Below, piece by piece: positions 18,632 through 27,060 of a DNA stretch of 64,000 nucleotides. Position 1 is the stretch's first letter; each line of letters opens with the position of its first letter. Source of the DNA: Rhizobacter sp. (GTDB lineage: Bacteria > Pseudomonadota > Gammaproteobacteria > Burkholderiales > Burkholderiaceae_C); NCBI GenBank assembly GCA_021153565.1, contig JAJKJU010000006.1:1-64000 (forward strand), given 5' to 3'. The notes beneath the pieces are model-generated. The model saw only the letters and a list, made by a program, of their open reading frames with translations. It searched no databases and was not told the origin of the DNA. The translations under genes and the position numbers were made by a program.

Positions 18632-19561
18632 GTGAGCGGGGTCGTGGCGACATCTTCTTCGACCGGCGTGGGCGGCGGGTACTCGGTCCGCACTTTTCTC
18701 AAGCTCTCGGTGCTCGCAGCCATTGCGACCATCAGTTTGAAGACCGCGGCCTGGTGGGTCACCGATTCGGTAGGTCTGCTGTCGGACGCGATGGAGTCCT
18801 TTGTCAATCTCGCCGCGGCGCTCTTCGCGCTCGCAATGGTGACCATCGCCCAGGCGCCGGCTGACGACGGCCATCCCTATGGGCACAACAAGGCCGAGTA
18901 TTTTTCCAGCGGCTTCGAGGCGATGATGATCCTCGTCGCCTCCCTCGCGATCATCTGGACGGCGGTGCCTCGGTGGTTCTCGCCGCAGCCGATCGAAAGC
19001 CTGGGCTGGGGCGTGGCCTTGTCGATCGGCAGTTCGGTGATCAACGGGGTGCTCGCCACCGCGATGCTTCGCGCAGCAAGGCGTCATGACTCGATCGCGC
19101 TGGAGGCCGATGCGCGGCATCTGATGACTGACGTGTGGACGTCCGTGGGCGTGGCGGGTGGCCTGTTGCTCGTGCCGCTCACGGGCCTGTTGTGGCTGGA
19201 TCCGTTGCTCGCGGTCCTGGTCGCGCTCAACATTCTTCGCGAGGCTTTCAGCCTTCTCAGGCGATCGGTGGATGGACTGATGGACCGTGCGCTCTCCGAC
19301 GAAGACCGTGGCCGCATCGACGCGGCCCTGCAGGCGCTGATGACGGACGACGTCCGCTTCGACCACCTTCGTACGCGCCGGGCGGCCGGTGCCAAGTTCT
19401 GTCAGTTGCACATGCACGTTCCCGCGCACTGGACGCTGGCTCGCGCCGCACGCGAGCGGGACCAGGCGGAGCGTCGTCTCATTCGCGCGGTGCGTGGCCT
19501 GCGCGTGACCATCGAGCTGCTCCCGGCGGGCGAAGAGCCGGTGGGTATGGTGGCGGACTGA
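18632..19561 (+). CDS. cation diffusion facilitator family transporter
   Basis: 309 residues with about six membrane spans in the first two thirds and a cytosolic C-terminal domain. The metal-site region [15 protein letters not shown] and the loop [14 protein letters not shown] are typical of FieF-like CDF proteins, which export Zn2+, Fe2+ or other divalent metals in exchange for protons. The start is GTG at 18632 with GGGA upstream. It begins 22 bases after tyrS and ends 5 bases before dtd, so the three probably form one transcript. Confidence 0.9.
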   Translation: MSGVVATSSSTGVGGGYSVRTFLKLSVLAAIATISLKTAAWWVTDSVGLLSDAMESFVNLAAALFALAMVTIAQAPADDGHPYGHNKAEYFSSGFEAMMILVASLAIIWTAVPRWFSPQPIESLGWGVALSIGSSVINGVLATAMLRAARRHDSIALEADARHLMTDVWTSVGVAGGLLLVPLTGLLWLDPLLAVLVALNILREAFSLLRRSVDGLMDRALSDEDRGRIDAALQALMTDDVRFDHLRTRRAAGAKFCQLHMHVPAHWTLARAARERDQAERRLIRAVRGLRVTIELLPAGEEPVGMVAD

Positions 19562-19566
19562 AGAGG

Positions 19567-20006
19567 ATGCTCGCGCTCGTTCAACGTGTCGCGCAAGCGC
19601 GTGTCGAAGTCGACAAGCGCGTCACCGGTGAAATCGGTCGCGGCCTTTTGGTCTTCGTTTGTGCCGAGCCCGATGACACGGAGTCCATCGCTGACAAGTT
19701 CGTCGCCAAGCTCTTGAAGCTGCGCATCTTCAGCGACGATGCCGGCAAGATGAACCGCAGCGTGGTCGACGTCAACGGCGGGCTCCTCATTGTCAGCCAG
19801 TTCACGCTGGCAGCCGATGTGTCCGGGGGCAATCGGCCGAGCTTCACGGGCGCCGCGCCTCACGCGCTTGGCAGGGCCTTGTACGAAGAGTTGTCGCTAC
19901 TGCAGCTTCGCAGCACGCGTTCGTCGCCAGCGGCGAGTTCGGCGCTGACATGCAGGTGTATCTCGTCAACGACGGACCGGTGACCATTCCGATCACGCTG
20001 CGCTGA
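19567..20006 (+). pseudogene. dtd: D-aminoacyl-tRNA deacylase gene with a one-base frameshift
   Basis: The first ~109 codons encode a normal Dtd protein: [40 protein letters not shown] and [16 protein letters not shown]. The frame then loses register at about 19892-19894 and would stop at 19983. The shifted frame continues the family sequence perfectly ([20 protein letters not shown], then [10 protein letters not shown] and stop at 20006). Inserting one C into GAGTTGTCG to give GAGTTCGTCG restores a 146-residue protein with EEFVATAAS across the lesion. The lost part includes the catalytic-site NxGPVT motif. It could be a real mutation or an assembly error; Dtd removes D-amino acids from tRNAs and is usually conserved. 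Confidence 0.85.
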
Positions 20007-20015
20007 TAGAGCAAA

Positions 20016-20039
20016 AAAGGCCGCCCGACGGCGGCCTTT
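20016..20039. terminator. bidirectional terminator between dtd and the Bug-protein gene
   Basis: Stem AAAGGCCGCC/GGCGGCCTTT with a CGAC loop, flanked by an A6 tract on the left and TTT on the right. It lies between convergent genes and can serve both strands. Confidence 0.85.
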
Positions 20040-20063
20040 CGGACCCGGGCAGCAGAACTTAGC

Positions 20064-21032
20064 TTAGTCAGCGTACTGCCCCGCGGCCTTGATCAGCGGG
20101 CCCCACTTGCTGATTTCGCTCTCGACAAACTTCTTGTGCTCCGGGCCATTGACGCGCGAATCGGTGATGATCATCGCGCCAAGCGCTTCTTCACGCTTGA
20201 TGAAGTCGGCATCTTTCAAAGCCTGCTTCAAAGCGCCGTTGATCTTGTCGACCACGGCCTTGGGTGTGCCCTTCGGGGCATACATCGCGTGCCAGATCGT
20301 GACGTTGAAGTCCTTTAGTCCTGCCTCGTCCAAGGTCGGCAGGTTGACCAGGATCGGCGTCTTCAGGCGCTGCTTGCTCGTGACGGCGTAAGCCTTGATC
20401 TTGCCGCTCTCGATCTGCCCCGTCGTGTTGGTGGTCTGGTCGCACATGATGTCGACCTGGCCACCGATGAGGTCCGTCATGGCGGGGCCAGTACCCTTGT
20501 ACGGCACGGTTTGCATGTCGATCTTGATGCTGCTCTGGAACATGAGACCGCACAGGTGCGATGCCGATCCGATGCCGGCGTTGGCAAGGTTGATCTTGCC
20601 CTTGTTGGCCTCCAGCCATTTCACCAGTTCGCCATAGTTCTTCGCGGGCATGGTCGGCTTGGCCACGATCGTCATGGGCACCTCGTTGATCATTCCAAGG
20701 TACTCGAAGTCCTCGAGCGTCTTGTACTGGAGGTTGCGATACAGGGCCGGTGCCGTCGAAATGCCTGCGTGGGCCAGCAGCAGCGTGTAGCCGTCGGGTG
20801 CGGACTTGGCGACTTTGGTCGCGCCGAGCGTGCCGCCCGCGCCGCCCACGTTCTCGATGATGATCGTTCCGCCCAGCGGCTTGCGCAGCGCCTCGGCCAT
20901 GTCGCGCGCCACCTTGTCAGTCGGGCCGCCGGCAGCGAAGGGTACGACGATGGTGATCGGCTTGTCGGGGTATTCGGCGAATGCGGTGGTGGCGAAGAAG
21001 GCGGCCACGGTGGTGAGGAGCAAACGTTTCAT
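20064..21032 (-). CDS. Bug/TctC-family solute-binding protein
   Basis: 322 residues. Signal peptide MKRLLLTTVAAFFATTAFA, then the family start YPDKPITIVVPFAAGGPTD and the ligand-loop segments GSASHLCGLMF and VPYKGTGPAMTDL. Bug proteins are periplasmic receptors, very numerous in Burkholderiales, that bind carboxylates or amino acids; most have no cognate tripartite transporter gene nearby, and none is present here. The ATG at 21032 has AGGATCC upstream. It follows the PaaK-like ligase gene by 102 bases and may be the last gene of the transport/ligase cluster, which would suggest a shared substrate. Confidence 0.9.
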   Translation of the reverse strand: MKRLLLTTVAAFFATTAFAEYPDKPITIVVPFAAGGPTDKVARDMAEALRKPLGGTIIIENVGGAGGTLGATKVAKSAPDGYTLLLAHAGISTAPALYRNLQYKTLEDFEYLGMINEVPMTIVAKPTMPAKNYGELVKWLEANKGKINLANAGIGSASHLCGLMFQSSIKIDMQTVPYKGTGPAMTDLIGGQVDIMCDQTTNTTGQIESGKIKAYAVTSKQRLKTPILVNLPTLDEAGLKDFNVTIWHAMYAPKGTPKAVVDKINGALKQALKDADFIKREEALGAMIITDSRVNGPEHKKFVESEISKWGPLIKAAGQYAD

Positions 21033-21134
21033 GACGGACGGATCCTGGTTGTCGGTGCAGAAACAAATTGTCTGCGGCCCCCATGCGAGCGACATGCGGA
21101 AACTACGTAACACCGGGAAAGCACGAGGTCCGAA

Positions 21135-22412
21135 CTACTCGTAGCTGCGCGCGTCCTCGATCACCTTTCCGTCATTGGGCAAGGAACCCGGTTCGCTGAA
21201 CACCACCTCGGCGCGCAGCTTGGTCACGTCGCGAATGCTTTGCGCGATGCGCGCGTCGAGCCCGTCGGGCCGCTGCGCCACTTCGACATGCAGCGTCAGC
21301 TGGTCGTTGGCCATTTCGCCGCTCACGACCAGGCGGGCGCGACTGACTTCGGGGTGGCGCCGAGCGATGGCAGCAACCTGCGACGGATGGACGAACATGC
21401 CGCGCACCTTGGCTGTCTGATCGGCTCGGCCCATCCAGCCGCGGATGCGGGTGTTGGTGCGGCCTGTGAGGCACGTCCCCGGCATCACGGCGGATAGGTC
21501 GCCTGTGCCGAAACGGATCAGCGGGTAGTCGCGGTTGAGCGTGGTCACCACGATCTCGCCGACCTCGCCCGACGGCACCGGGTCGTTGGTGCCGGGTCGG
21601 ACGATTTCGACGATGACATGCTCGTCGAGCACGAGCCCTTCGCGCGCTTCGGTTTCGTACGCGATGAGGCCGAGGTCTGCTGTCGCGTAGCATTGGTAAC
21701 CCGCGATGCCCCGCGCCGCGAACCAGTCGCGCAGGCTGGGCGGAAATGCCTCGCCGGACAGCAATGCCTTGCGCAACGAGGACAGAGCGATGCCTTGCTC
21801 GCATGCCTTGTCCACCATGATCTTCAAGAAACTCGGCGTGCCGACATAGCCGTGCGGTTGCAATTCGGACGCCGCCTGCAGCTGCAGTTCAGTGTTGCCC
21901 ACGCCGCCCGGGAAGACCGTGCAGCCCAGTGCATGCGCGGCGGTTTCCATCATCGAACCTGCAGGGGTCAGGTGATAGCTGAAGCTGTTGTGCACGAGGT
22001 CACCCGCACGAAATCCCGCGGCGAAGAGTGCACGCGCGCCCCGCCAGTAGTCGAGCTCCGAGCCCTCGGGTTCGTAGATCGGGCCGGGGGACGCGAAAAC
22101 GCGGATTGCCCCGCTTCGCGGACGCCAGCCGATGGTGGAAAAGCCGCCGAATGGGTCTCCGTGCGCGCGCGCCGCCCTCTGCCGCTCGATGAGTTCGCTC
22201 TTGCGCGTGACCGGCAATGTCGCCAGCGCCGCGCGGGAGTCGATCTTGTTCGGCGTTACATCCTGCAGGATGGTCGCGTAGGCGGGCGCATTCGCGCGGG
22301 CATGCGCGATAAGCTCGGGCAGCGAGGCCATCAGTGCCTGCTCGCGCTGCTGCGGCAATCGCGACTCCAGGGCGTCATAGTGTGCGGCAGACATGGCGCT
22401 CATCCAGGTCAT
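21135..22412 (-). CDS. PaaK-like phenylacetate-CoA ligase family protein
   Basis: About 425 residues of the AMP-forming adenylate family closest to phenylacetate-CoA ligases. It has the A5-like motif CYATADLGLIAYE, the ATP-binding RFGTGDLSAV, and a C-terminal domain with KVRGMFVHPSQVA. The usual serine/threonine-rich P-loop (SSGTTG) is not seen; VFASPGPIYEPEG stands at the corresponding place, as in a subfamily accompanying Liv-type transporters. The ATG at 22412 overlaps the stop of the preceding gene (ATGA); ATGs at 22403 and 22394 are alternatives. It probably activates an aromatic or other carboxylic acid with CoA; the substrate is unknown. Confidence 0.82.
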   Translation of the reverse strand: MTWMSAMSAAHYDALESRLPQQREQALMASLPELIAHARANAPAYATILQDVTPNKIDSRAALATLPVTRKSELIERQRAARAHGDPFGGFSTIGWRPRSGAIRVFASPGPIYEPEGSELDYWRGARALFAAGFRAGDLVHNSFSYHLTPAGSMMETAAHALGCTVFPGGVGNTELQLQAASELQPHGYVGTPSFLKIMVDKACEQGIALSSLRKALLSGEAFPPSLRDWFAARGIAGYQCYATADLGLIAYETEAREGLVLDEHVIVEIVRPGTNDPVPSGEVGEIVVTTLNRDYPLIRFGTGDLSAVMPGTCLTGRTNTRIRGWMGRADQTAKVRGMFVHPSQVAAIARRHPEVSRARLVVSGEMANDQLTLHVEVAQRPDGLDARIAQSIRDVTKLRAEVVFSEPGSLPNDGKVIEDARSYE

Positions 22413-22699
22413 TCCTCCGTCCAGCGCACGAGGCGCTTCTTCGCCTCGTCGACGCACTTGCGCACATCGGCACTGTTCTTCAACACGAGCTTGTCCCACT
22501 GCGGCGTCTGCGACTGCCGCTGCGCGAGCCTGGCGATGATGGTCTGCCCTTCGACCAGCAGCTCGATCACGCGCTTGCCCTGCAATTCGAAGCCGTCGCC
22601 GCGCTCGGCGAGCGGTCGCAAGTCGCGCAGGCTGCGCTTGAGCTGGATCAAGGCCTCTGCGGGCTTGAAGGCGGGCGGTGCAAAGAAGTCATCACTCAT
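22409..22699 (-). CDS. small hypothetical protein in the ABC/CoA-ligase operon
   Basis: 96 residues, MSDDFFAPPAFKPAEALIQL at the start and a charged, mostly helical remainder with GKRVIELLVEGQTIIARLAQ and KCVDEAKKRLVRW. No signal peptide, membrane span or domain that I recognise. It lies 23 bases after livF and overlaps the PaaK-like gene by 4 bases, so it is certainly read as part of the operon. An ATG two codons upstream (22705) is an alternative start. A possible job is to assist the ligase next to it, but nothing in the sequence proves this. Confidence 0.75.
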   Translation of the reverse strand: MSDDFFAPPAFKPAEALIQLKRSLRDLRPLAERGDGFELQGKRVIELLVEGQTIIARLAQRQSQTPQWDKLVLKNSADVRKCVDEAKKRLVRWTEE

Positions 22700-22722
22700 G
22701 GTCATCAACTCCTGGTCCCGCC

Positions 22723-23538
22723 TCAAGACAACCAGCGCTTGCGGCGCTTGTAGCTCTTCACGTCGCGGAAGCTCTTGCGGTCGCTGCCGCCCATGCCCAG
22801 GTAAAACTCCTTCACGTCCTCGTTCTCGGCCAGATCCTTGGCAGCCCCATCCATCACGATGCGTCCGTTCTCGAGGATGTAGCCGTAGTCGGCATAGCGC
22901 AGCGCCATGTTGGTGTTCTGCTCGGCAAGCAAGAAGGTCACGCGCTCCTTGGAGTTCAAGTCCTTCACGATTTCGAACACCTCCTCGACGATCTGCGGCG
23001 CGAGGCCCATCGAGGGTTCGTCGAGCAGCACCATCTTCGGATTTGCCATCAGCGCACGCCCAATGGCGCACATCTGCTGCTCGCCGCCCGAGGTGTAGGC
23101 GGACTGTGAACCGCGCCGCGTCTTGAGGCGAGGAAAGTAGTTGTAGACCTTCTCAAGCGTCGCATCGATTGCGGCCTTGCCGTCGCGCCGCGTGTAGGCG
23201 CCGGTCATCAGGTTCTCTTCGATGGTCAGGTGGGCGAAGCAGTGCCGTCCTTCCATCACCTGGATCACCCCCCGATTGACCATGTCCGAGGTGCTGAGCG
23301 CCTCGATGCGTTCGCCGCGCAATTCAATGGAGCCCTTGGTCACTTCGCCGCGCTCGCCGGCAAGCAGATTGCTCACTGCCCGCAGGGTGGTCGTCTTGCC
23401 CGCACCGTTGCCGCCCAGCAGCGTGACGATGCTGCCCTCGGGTACCTGCAGCGACACGCCCTTGAGCACGAGGATCACGTGGTTGTAGATCACCTCAATG
23501 CCATTGACGTTGAGGACGATCGTTTGTTCGGTGGACAT
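22723..23538 (-). CDS. livF: branched-chain-type ABC transporter ATPase, LivF-like
   Basis: 271 residues. Walker A is GGNGAGKTTT, the signature region is YTSGGEQQMCAIGRAL, and Walker B is MVLLDEPSMGLAP, followed by the H-loop region LAEQNTNMAL, where the usual histidine position carries asparagine. It is longer than typical LivF (about 235) because of a C-terminal extension ending SYKRRKRWLS. It powers import together with LivG, LivH and LivM. It starts 36 bases after the binding-protein gene. Confidence 0.9.
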   Translation of the reverse strand: MSTEQTIVLNVNGIEVIYNHVILVLKGVSLQVPEGSIVTLLGGNGAGKTTTLRAVSNLLAGERGEVTKGSIELRGERIEALSTSDMVNRGVIQVMEGRHCFAHLTIEENLMTGAYTRRDGKAAIDATLEKVYNYFPRLKTRRGSQSAYTSGGEQQMCAIGRALMANPKMVLLDEPSMGLAPQIVEEVFEIVKDLNSKERVTFLLAEQNTNMALRYADYGYILENGRIVMDGAAKDLAENEDVKEFYLGMGGSDRKSFRDVKSYKRRKRWLS

Positions 23539-23574
23539 CAGTTTTCCTGTCTATTGGCAATGCCTTGCTTGGCC

Positions 23575-24900
23575 TCACGACTGGCAATCTTCACCAGTGC
23601 GCGGGATGAGCTTCTTTTCAGCCGCGTACTTCGCCGCCGTGGCCTTCACCAGCGGCTTGATGATCTGCTCGTCAGCCTGCATCCAGTCGGAGCTGAACTT
23701 CCATTGCTTGCCGTCCCAGGTGTGTATGCGTGCCCAGGCTGATCCCATGTGGTCCGAGCACGAGGTGCTGATGGGGCGCATCACGCCGGCAAAGCCGAGC
23801 GCATCGAGCTTGGGTTGCGTGAGGTTCAGGTTTTCCAGACCCCAGCGCACTTGTTCGCCGGTCATGACCTTGCCCTTGCCGAAGCGTCCCTGTGCCGAGC
23901 GGATGCCTTCGACGCCGAGCATCGCGCTCATCGCCCCGCGCATGTAGAGCACCTGGCCGACTTCTTCCTTCGGTCCCGTGCCCTGGCCCTTGGCGTGGAT
24001 CATGTCGAGGATGTCCTTGACCACCTTCGACTGCGGTTCCGCACCGTGCTGCATGGTCACGGCGTTGTAGCCCTTGGCTCCGTCGGCAACGTCCTTCACG
24101 TCCGGCTCGGCGCCGGCCCACCATACGCCGTACATCTTTTCGCGCGGATAACCGGTGGCCTGAGCTTCCTTGATGGCGGTGGTGTTCATGATGCCCCAGC
24201 CCCACAGCGTCACATAGTCGGGACGCAATTGGCGAATCTGCAGCCAGGTGGATTTCTGATCGACGCCCGGCGCCGTGACCGGCAGCAGTATCAGCTCGAA
24301 GCCGTGCAGTGCGGCACGCTCCCTCATCAGCGCGATCGGCTCCTTGCCGAAGGGGCTGTCGTGATAGACCAGGGCGATCTTCTTGCCCTTGAGCTTCGCC
24401 CAGCCGCCTTCCTTCTTCGCGATGGCCTGCAAGATGGTGTCGCTCGCGACCCAGTAGGTGCCGGCCAGCGGGAAGTTCCACTTGAAGACGGTGCCGTCGG
24501 CGGCTTCGCTGCGGCCGTAGCCCACCGTCACGAGCGGAATCTTGTCCGTGGGCGCCTTTTCCGTGATGGCGAAGGTGCCGCCGGTGGACAGCGGCTGCAC
24601 GAACGATGCGCCACCGTTCTTTCCCTTGAGGCGCTCATAGCACTCGACGGTGCGGGCGGTGTCGTAACCGGTCTCGCATTCTTCCCAGACGAGCTTGACG
24701 CCGTTCACGCCACCACGGGCATTCACGAGCTTCAGGTAGTCCACGAAGCCGTTGGCCCAGGGCACGCCATTGGGGGCATAGGGCCCGGTGCGGTAGGACA
24801 GCACAGGGATGAACTGTTCTTTGGTCTGCGCGACAGCGCCGAAGCACATCACCGACGATGCGGCGGCCAGTGCCAGAACGAGGGGTAGAAGCCTTTTCAT
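23575..24900 (-). CDS. ABC transporter substrate-binding protein (Liv/Leu type)
   Basis: 441 residues, long for the family (usually 370-400). Signal peptide MKRLLPLVLALAAASSVMC, probably cleaved after the following AVAQ; the cysteine near residue 19 does not sit in a convincing lipobox. The mature protein shows the type I periplasmic-binding fold: VLSYRTGPYAPNGVPWANG, KLVWEECETGYDT and KIALVYHDSPFGKEP. Related proteins bind branched-chain amino acids, amides or aromatic acids; neighbouring CoA ligases favour an organic acid. AGGAG precedes the ATG at 24900. The frame remains open upstream into repeat copy 3, which can mislead start prediction. Confidence 0.88.
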   Translation of the reverse strand: MKRLLPLVLALAAASSVMCFGAVAQTKEQFIPVLSYRTGPYAPNGVPWANGFVDYLKLVNARGGVNGVKLVWEECETGYDTARTVECYERLKGKNGGASFVQPLSTGGTFAITEKAPTDKIPLVTVGYGRSEAADGTVFKWNFPLAGTYWVASDTILQAIAKKEGGWAKLKGKKIALVYHDSPFGKEPIALMRERAALHGFELILLPVTAPGVDQKSTWLQIRQLRPDYVTLWGWGIMNTTAIKEAQATGYPREKMYGVWWAGAEPDVKDVADGAKGYNAVTMQHGAEPQSKVVKDILDMIHAKGQGTGPKEEVGQVLYMRGAMSAMLGVEGIRSAQGRFGKGKVMTGEQVRWGLENLNLTQPKLDALGFAGVMRPISTSCSDHMGSAWARIHTWDGKQWKFSSDWMQADEQIIKPLVKATAAKYAAEKKLIPRTGEDCQS

Positions 24901-24945
24901 TGAATGTCTCCTGTCATGAGAATCGAACCGCAGCGCAACGAGTGA

Positions 24946-25026
24946 GAGGCTGGGAGTATTTCGAACGTGTCCGAGCAGCACGTCAAAAGGCGCCGGATCT
25001 AGGCGCAAAGCGCAGCCATAGCTTGG
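24946..25026. repeat. palindromic intergenic repeat, half copy (copy 3 of 4)
   Basis: 81 bp beginning GAGGCTGGGAGTATTTCGAA. It matches, in inverse orientation, the right half of copy 1 nearly base for base (CGTGTCCGAGCAGCACGTCAAAAGGCGCC.. through GCGCAAAGCGCAGCCATAGCTTGG), but the other half is missing. It sits inside the ABC transporter operon, between livM and the binding-protein gene. Confidence 0.85.
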
Positions 25027-25029
25027 AGA

Positions 25030-26106
25030 TCAATGCGGGAAGGGCCACAGCCGCAGCTTCTGTTTGCCTGTCGACCAGAGTTTGGCCAGGCCGTGTGGTT
25101 CAACGATCAGGAACCACACGATCAAGCCGCCGAAAATCATCAGCTCGGCATGCGAGATGCCAGCGGTTGAGATGGTGATGCCGAACGCGCCGAGCAGGGC
25201 GGGCAGGAACTGATTCAGGGCAATCGGCAGCACGACGATGAAGGCCGCGCCGAAGAAGCTGCCCATGATCGAGCCCAGCCCGCCGATGATCACCATGAAG
25301 AGCAGGCGAAATGATTGGTCCACGGAGAAGGCCGCCGGCTCCCAGGCGCCGAGATACACAAAGGCCCACAGGCCGCCGGCCACGCCGATGACGAAAGAAC
25401 TCACGGCGAAGGCACTGAGCTTGGCGTACATCGGCCGAATGCCCAGCACCGACGCGGCCACATCCATGTCGCGAATGGCCATCCATTCGCGGCCAATGGC
25501 GCTGCGCACCAGGTTCTTGGCAAGCAGTGCGATGACGACGAGCATTGCCAGGCAGAAGATATATTTGCTTGCGGCGCTTTCGATCGGAACGCCGAACACC
25601 TGCAGGTTGGACACCGATACCGAGCCCGAGGGCGTGTCGAGCGTGAACCACTTGATGCGCAGGAACATCCAGTCGGCGAAGAACTGTGCCGCGAGTGTTG
25701 CGACTGCAAGGTACAGGCCCTTGACGCGCAAACTGGGAAGCCCGAAGAAGATGCCGAAGAGGGTTGCGCACAGCCCGCCGAGGACTAGCGCGGGGATCAG
25801 CGGCAGGCCCGGCATGCGCAAGAAGAAGTTGTAGGCACCGTAGGCGCCCACCGCCATGAAGGCGCCCGAGCCCAACGAGATCTGGCCGCAGTAGCCCACG
25901 AGAATGTTCACGCCCAGCGCCGCCAGCGACATGATGAGGAACGGGATCAGGATCGCGCGGATCAGGTAGTCGCTGGCCAGCCCCGGCACGACCACGAAGG
26001 CCACGATGAGAAGCAGGGCGATGAAGAGGCGGTCCTGCGAGATTGGGAAGATCTGCTGGTCGGCGCGGTAGCTCGTCTTGAACTGGCCGTTTTCGCGATA
26101 GATCAT
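25030..26106 (-). CDS. livM: branched-chain-type ABC transporter permease, LivM-like
   Basis: 358 residues with about ten membrane spans. Typical LivM segments are ALGVNILVGYCGQISLGSGA (quinone-like fold of the second permease), GLYLAVATLAAQFF, REWMAIRDMDVAA and the ATPase-contacting RLLFMVIIGGLGSIMGSFFG. I chose MIYRENGQFKTSYR at 26106; a much longer frame upstream overlaps livH and is not real. It forms the inner-membrane channel with LivH. Its 3' end lies 4 bases from repeat copy 3. Confidence 0.92.
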   Translation of the reverse strand: MIYRENGQFKTSYRADQQIFPISQDRLFIALLLIVAFVVVPGLASDYLIRAILIPFLIMSLAALGVNILVGYCGQISLGSGAFMAVGAYGAYNFFLRMPGLPLIPALVLGGLCATLFGIFFGLPSLRVKGLYLAVATLAAQFFADWMFLRIKWFTLDTPSGSVSVSNLQVFGVPIESAASKYIFCLAMLVVIALLAKNLVRSAIGREWMAIRDMDVAASVLGIRPMYAKLSAFAVSSFVIGVAGGLWAFVYLGAWEPAAFSVDQSFRLLFMVIIGGLGSIMGSFFGAAFIVVLPIALNQFLPALLGAFGITISTAGISHAELMIFGGLIVWFLIVEPHGLAKLWSTGKQKLRLWPFPH

Positions 26107-26120
26107 GATGAGGCCGTCCT

Positions 26121-27050
26121 TCAGACGCGGTCGATGATCTTCTCGCCGAACAGGCCTTGTGGCCGCACGAGAAGGAAGCCGAGGGCGAGCACGTAGGCGA
26201 ACCAGATCTCGATGCCACCGCCGAGCATGGGTCCGACGAAGACCTCGGCGAGTTTTTCGCCGACGCCCAGGATCAACCCGCCCACGATCGCGCCGGGGAC
26301 CGAGGTGAGCCCGCCGAGGATCACGAGCGGCAGCGACTTGAGCGCCAGCACCGATAGCGAAAACTGCACGCCCAGCTTGCTGCCCCAGATGATTCCAGCC
26401 ACGAGCGCGACGAAGCCGGCCACGCTCCACACGATGACCCAGATGCGGCGCAGCGGAATGCCGATGGATTGAGCAGCTTGGTGGTCGTCGGCCACGGCGC
26501 GAAGTGCGCGGCCGGTGCCCGTGTACTGAAAGAAGGCAGCAAGGGCAGCAACCAATGCCGCGGCTATTCCCGCGGCCATCAGGTCTTCCTTGTTGAGCAG
26601 CAACCCGCCCTGGAAAGTGTTCTCGAACAGGAAGATCGGGTCCTTGGGCATGCCCACGTCGATCTTGTAAATGCTGGAGCCAAAGATCGTCTGGCCGAAA
26701 CCGTCGAGAAAATACGAGACGCCTAGCGTCGCCATCAAAAGCGTGATGCCCTCCTGATTGACGAGCTTGCCCAGCACGAAGCGCTCGATCAACCAGGCAA
26801 CGACGATCATGAGCCCCATGGTGACTATGAAGGCGAGTGCATTGGCGAACAGCTTGTCCTCGATGGCGGTCCACTGCGGAATCCATTCGGACAGGCGTGC
26901 CATGGCCAGCGCGGCGAAGAGCACCATCGCGCCCTGCGCGAAGTTGAAAACGCCCGAGGCCTTGAAGATCAGCACGAAGCCGAGTGCGACGAGCGAATAC
27001 AGCATGCCTGTCATCAGGCCGCCGAAGATGGTTTCGAGAACTGGACCCAT
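26121..27050 (-). CDS. livH: branched-chain-type ABC transporter permease, LivH-like
   Basis: 309 residues, eight or so membrane spans. GMLYSLVALGFVLIFKASGV and FNFAQGAMVLFAALA are the family N-terminus; GRALRAVADDHQAAQSIGIP and KSLPLVILGGLTSVPGAIVG are the cytosolic loop and coupling region. Partner of LivM; the genes are 14 bases apart, and livG lies 10 bases upstream. Confidence 0.93.
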   Translation of the reverse strand: MGPVLETIFGGLMTGMLYSLVALGFVLIFKASGVFNFAQGAMVLFAALAMARLSEWIPQWTAIEDKLFANALAFIVTMGLMIVVAWLIERFVLGKLVNQEGITLLMATLGVSYFLDGFGQTIFGSSIYKIDVGMPKDPIFLFENTFQGGLLLNKEDLMAAGIAAALVAALAAFFQYTGTGRALRAVADDHQAAQSIGIPLRRIWVIVWSVAGFVALVAGIIWGSKLGVQFSLSVLALKSLPLVILGGLTSVPGAIVGGLILGVGEKLAEVFVGPMLGGGIEIWFAYVLALGFLLVRPQGLFGEKIIDRV

Positions 27051-27060
27051 CGCGTGTGCC

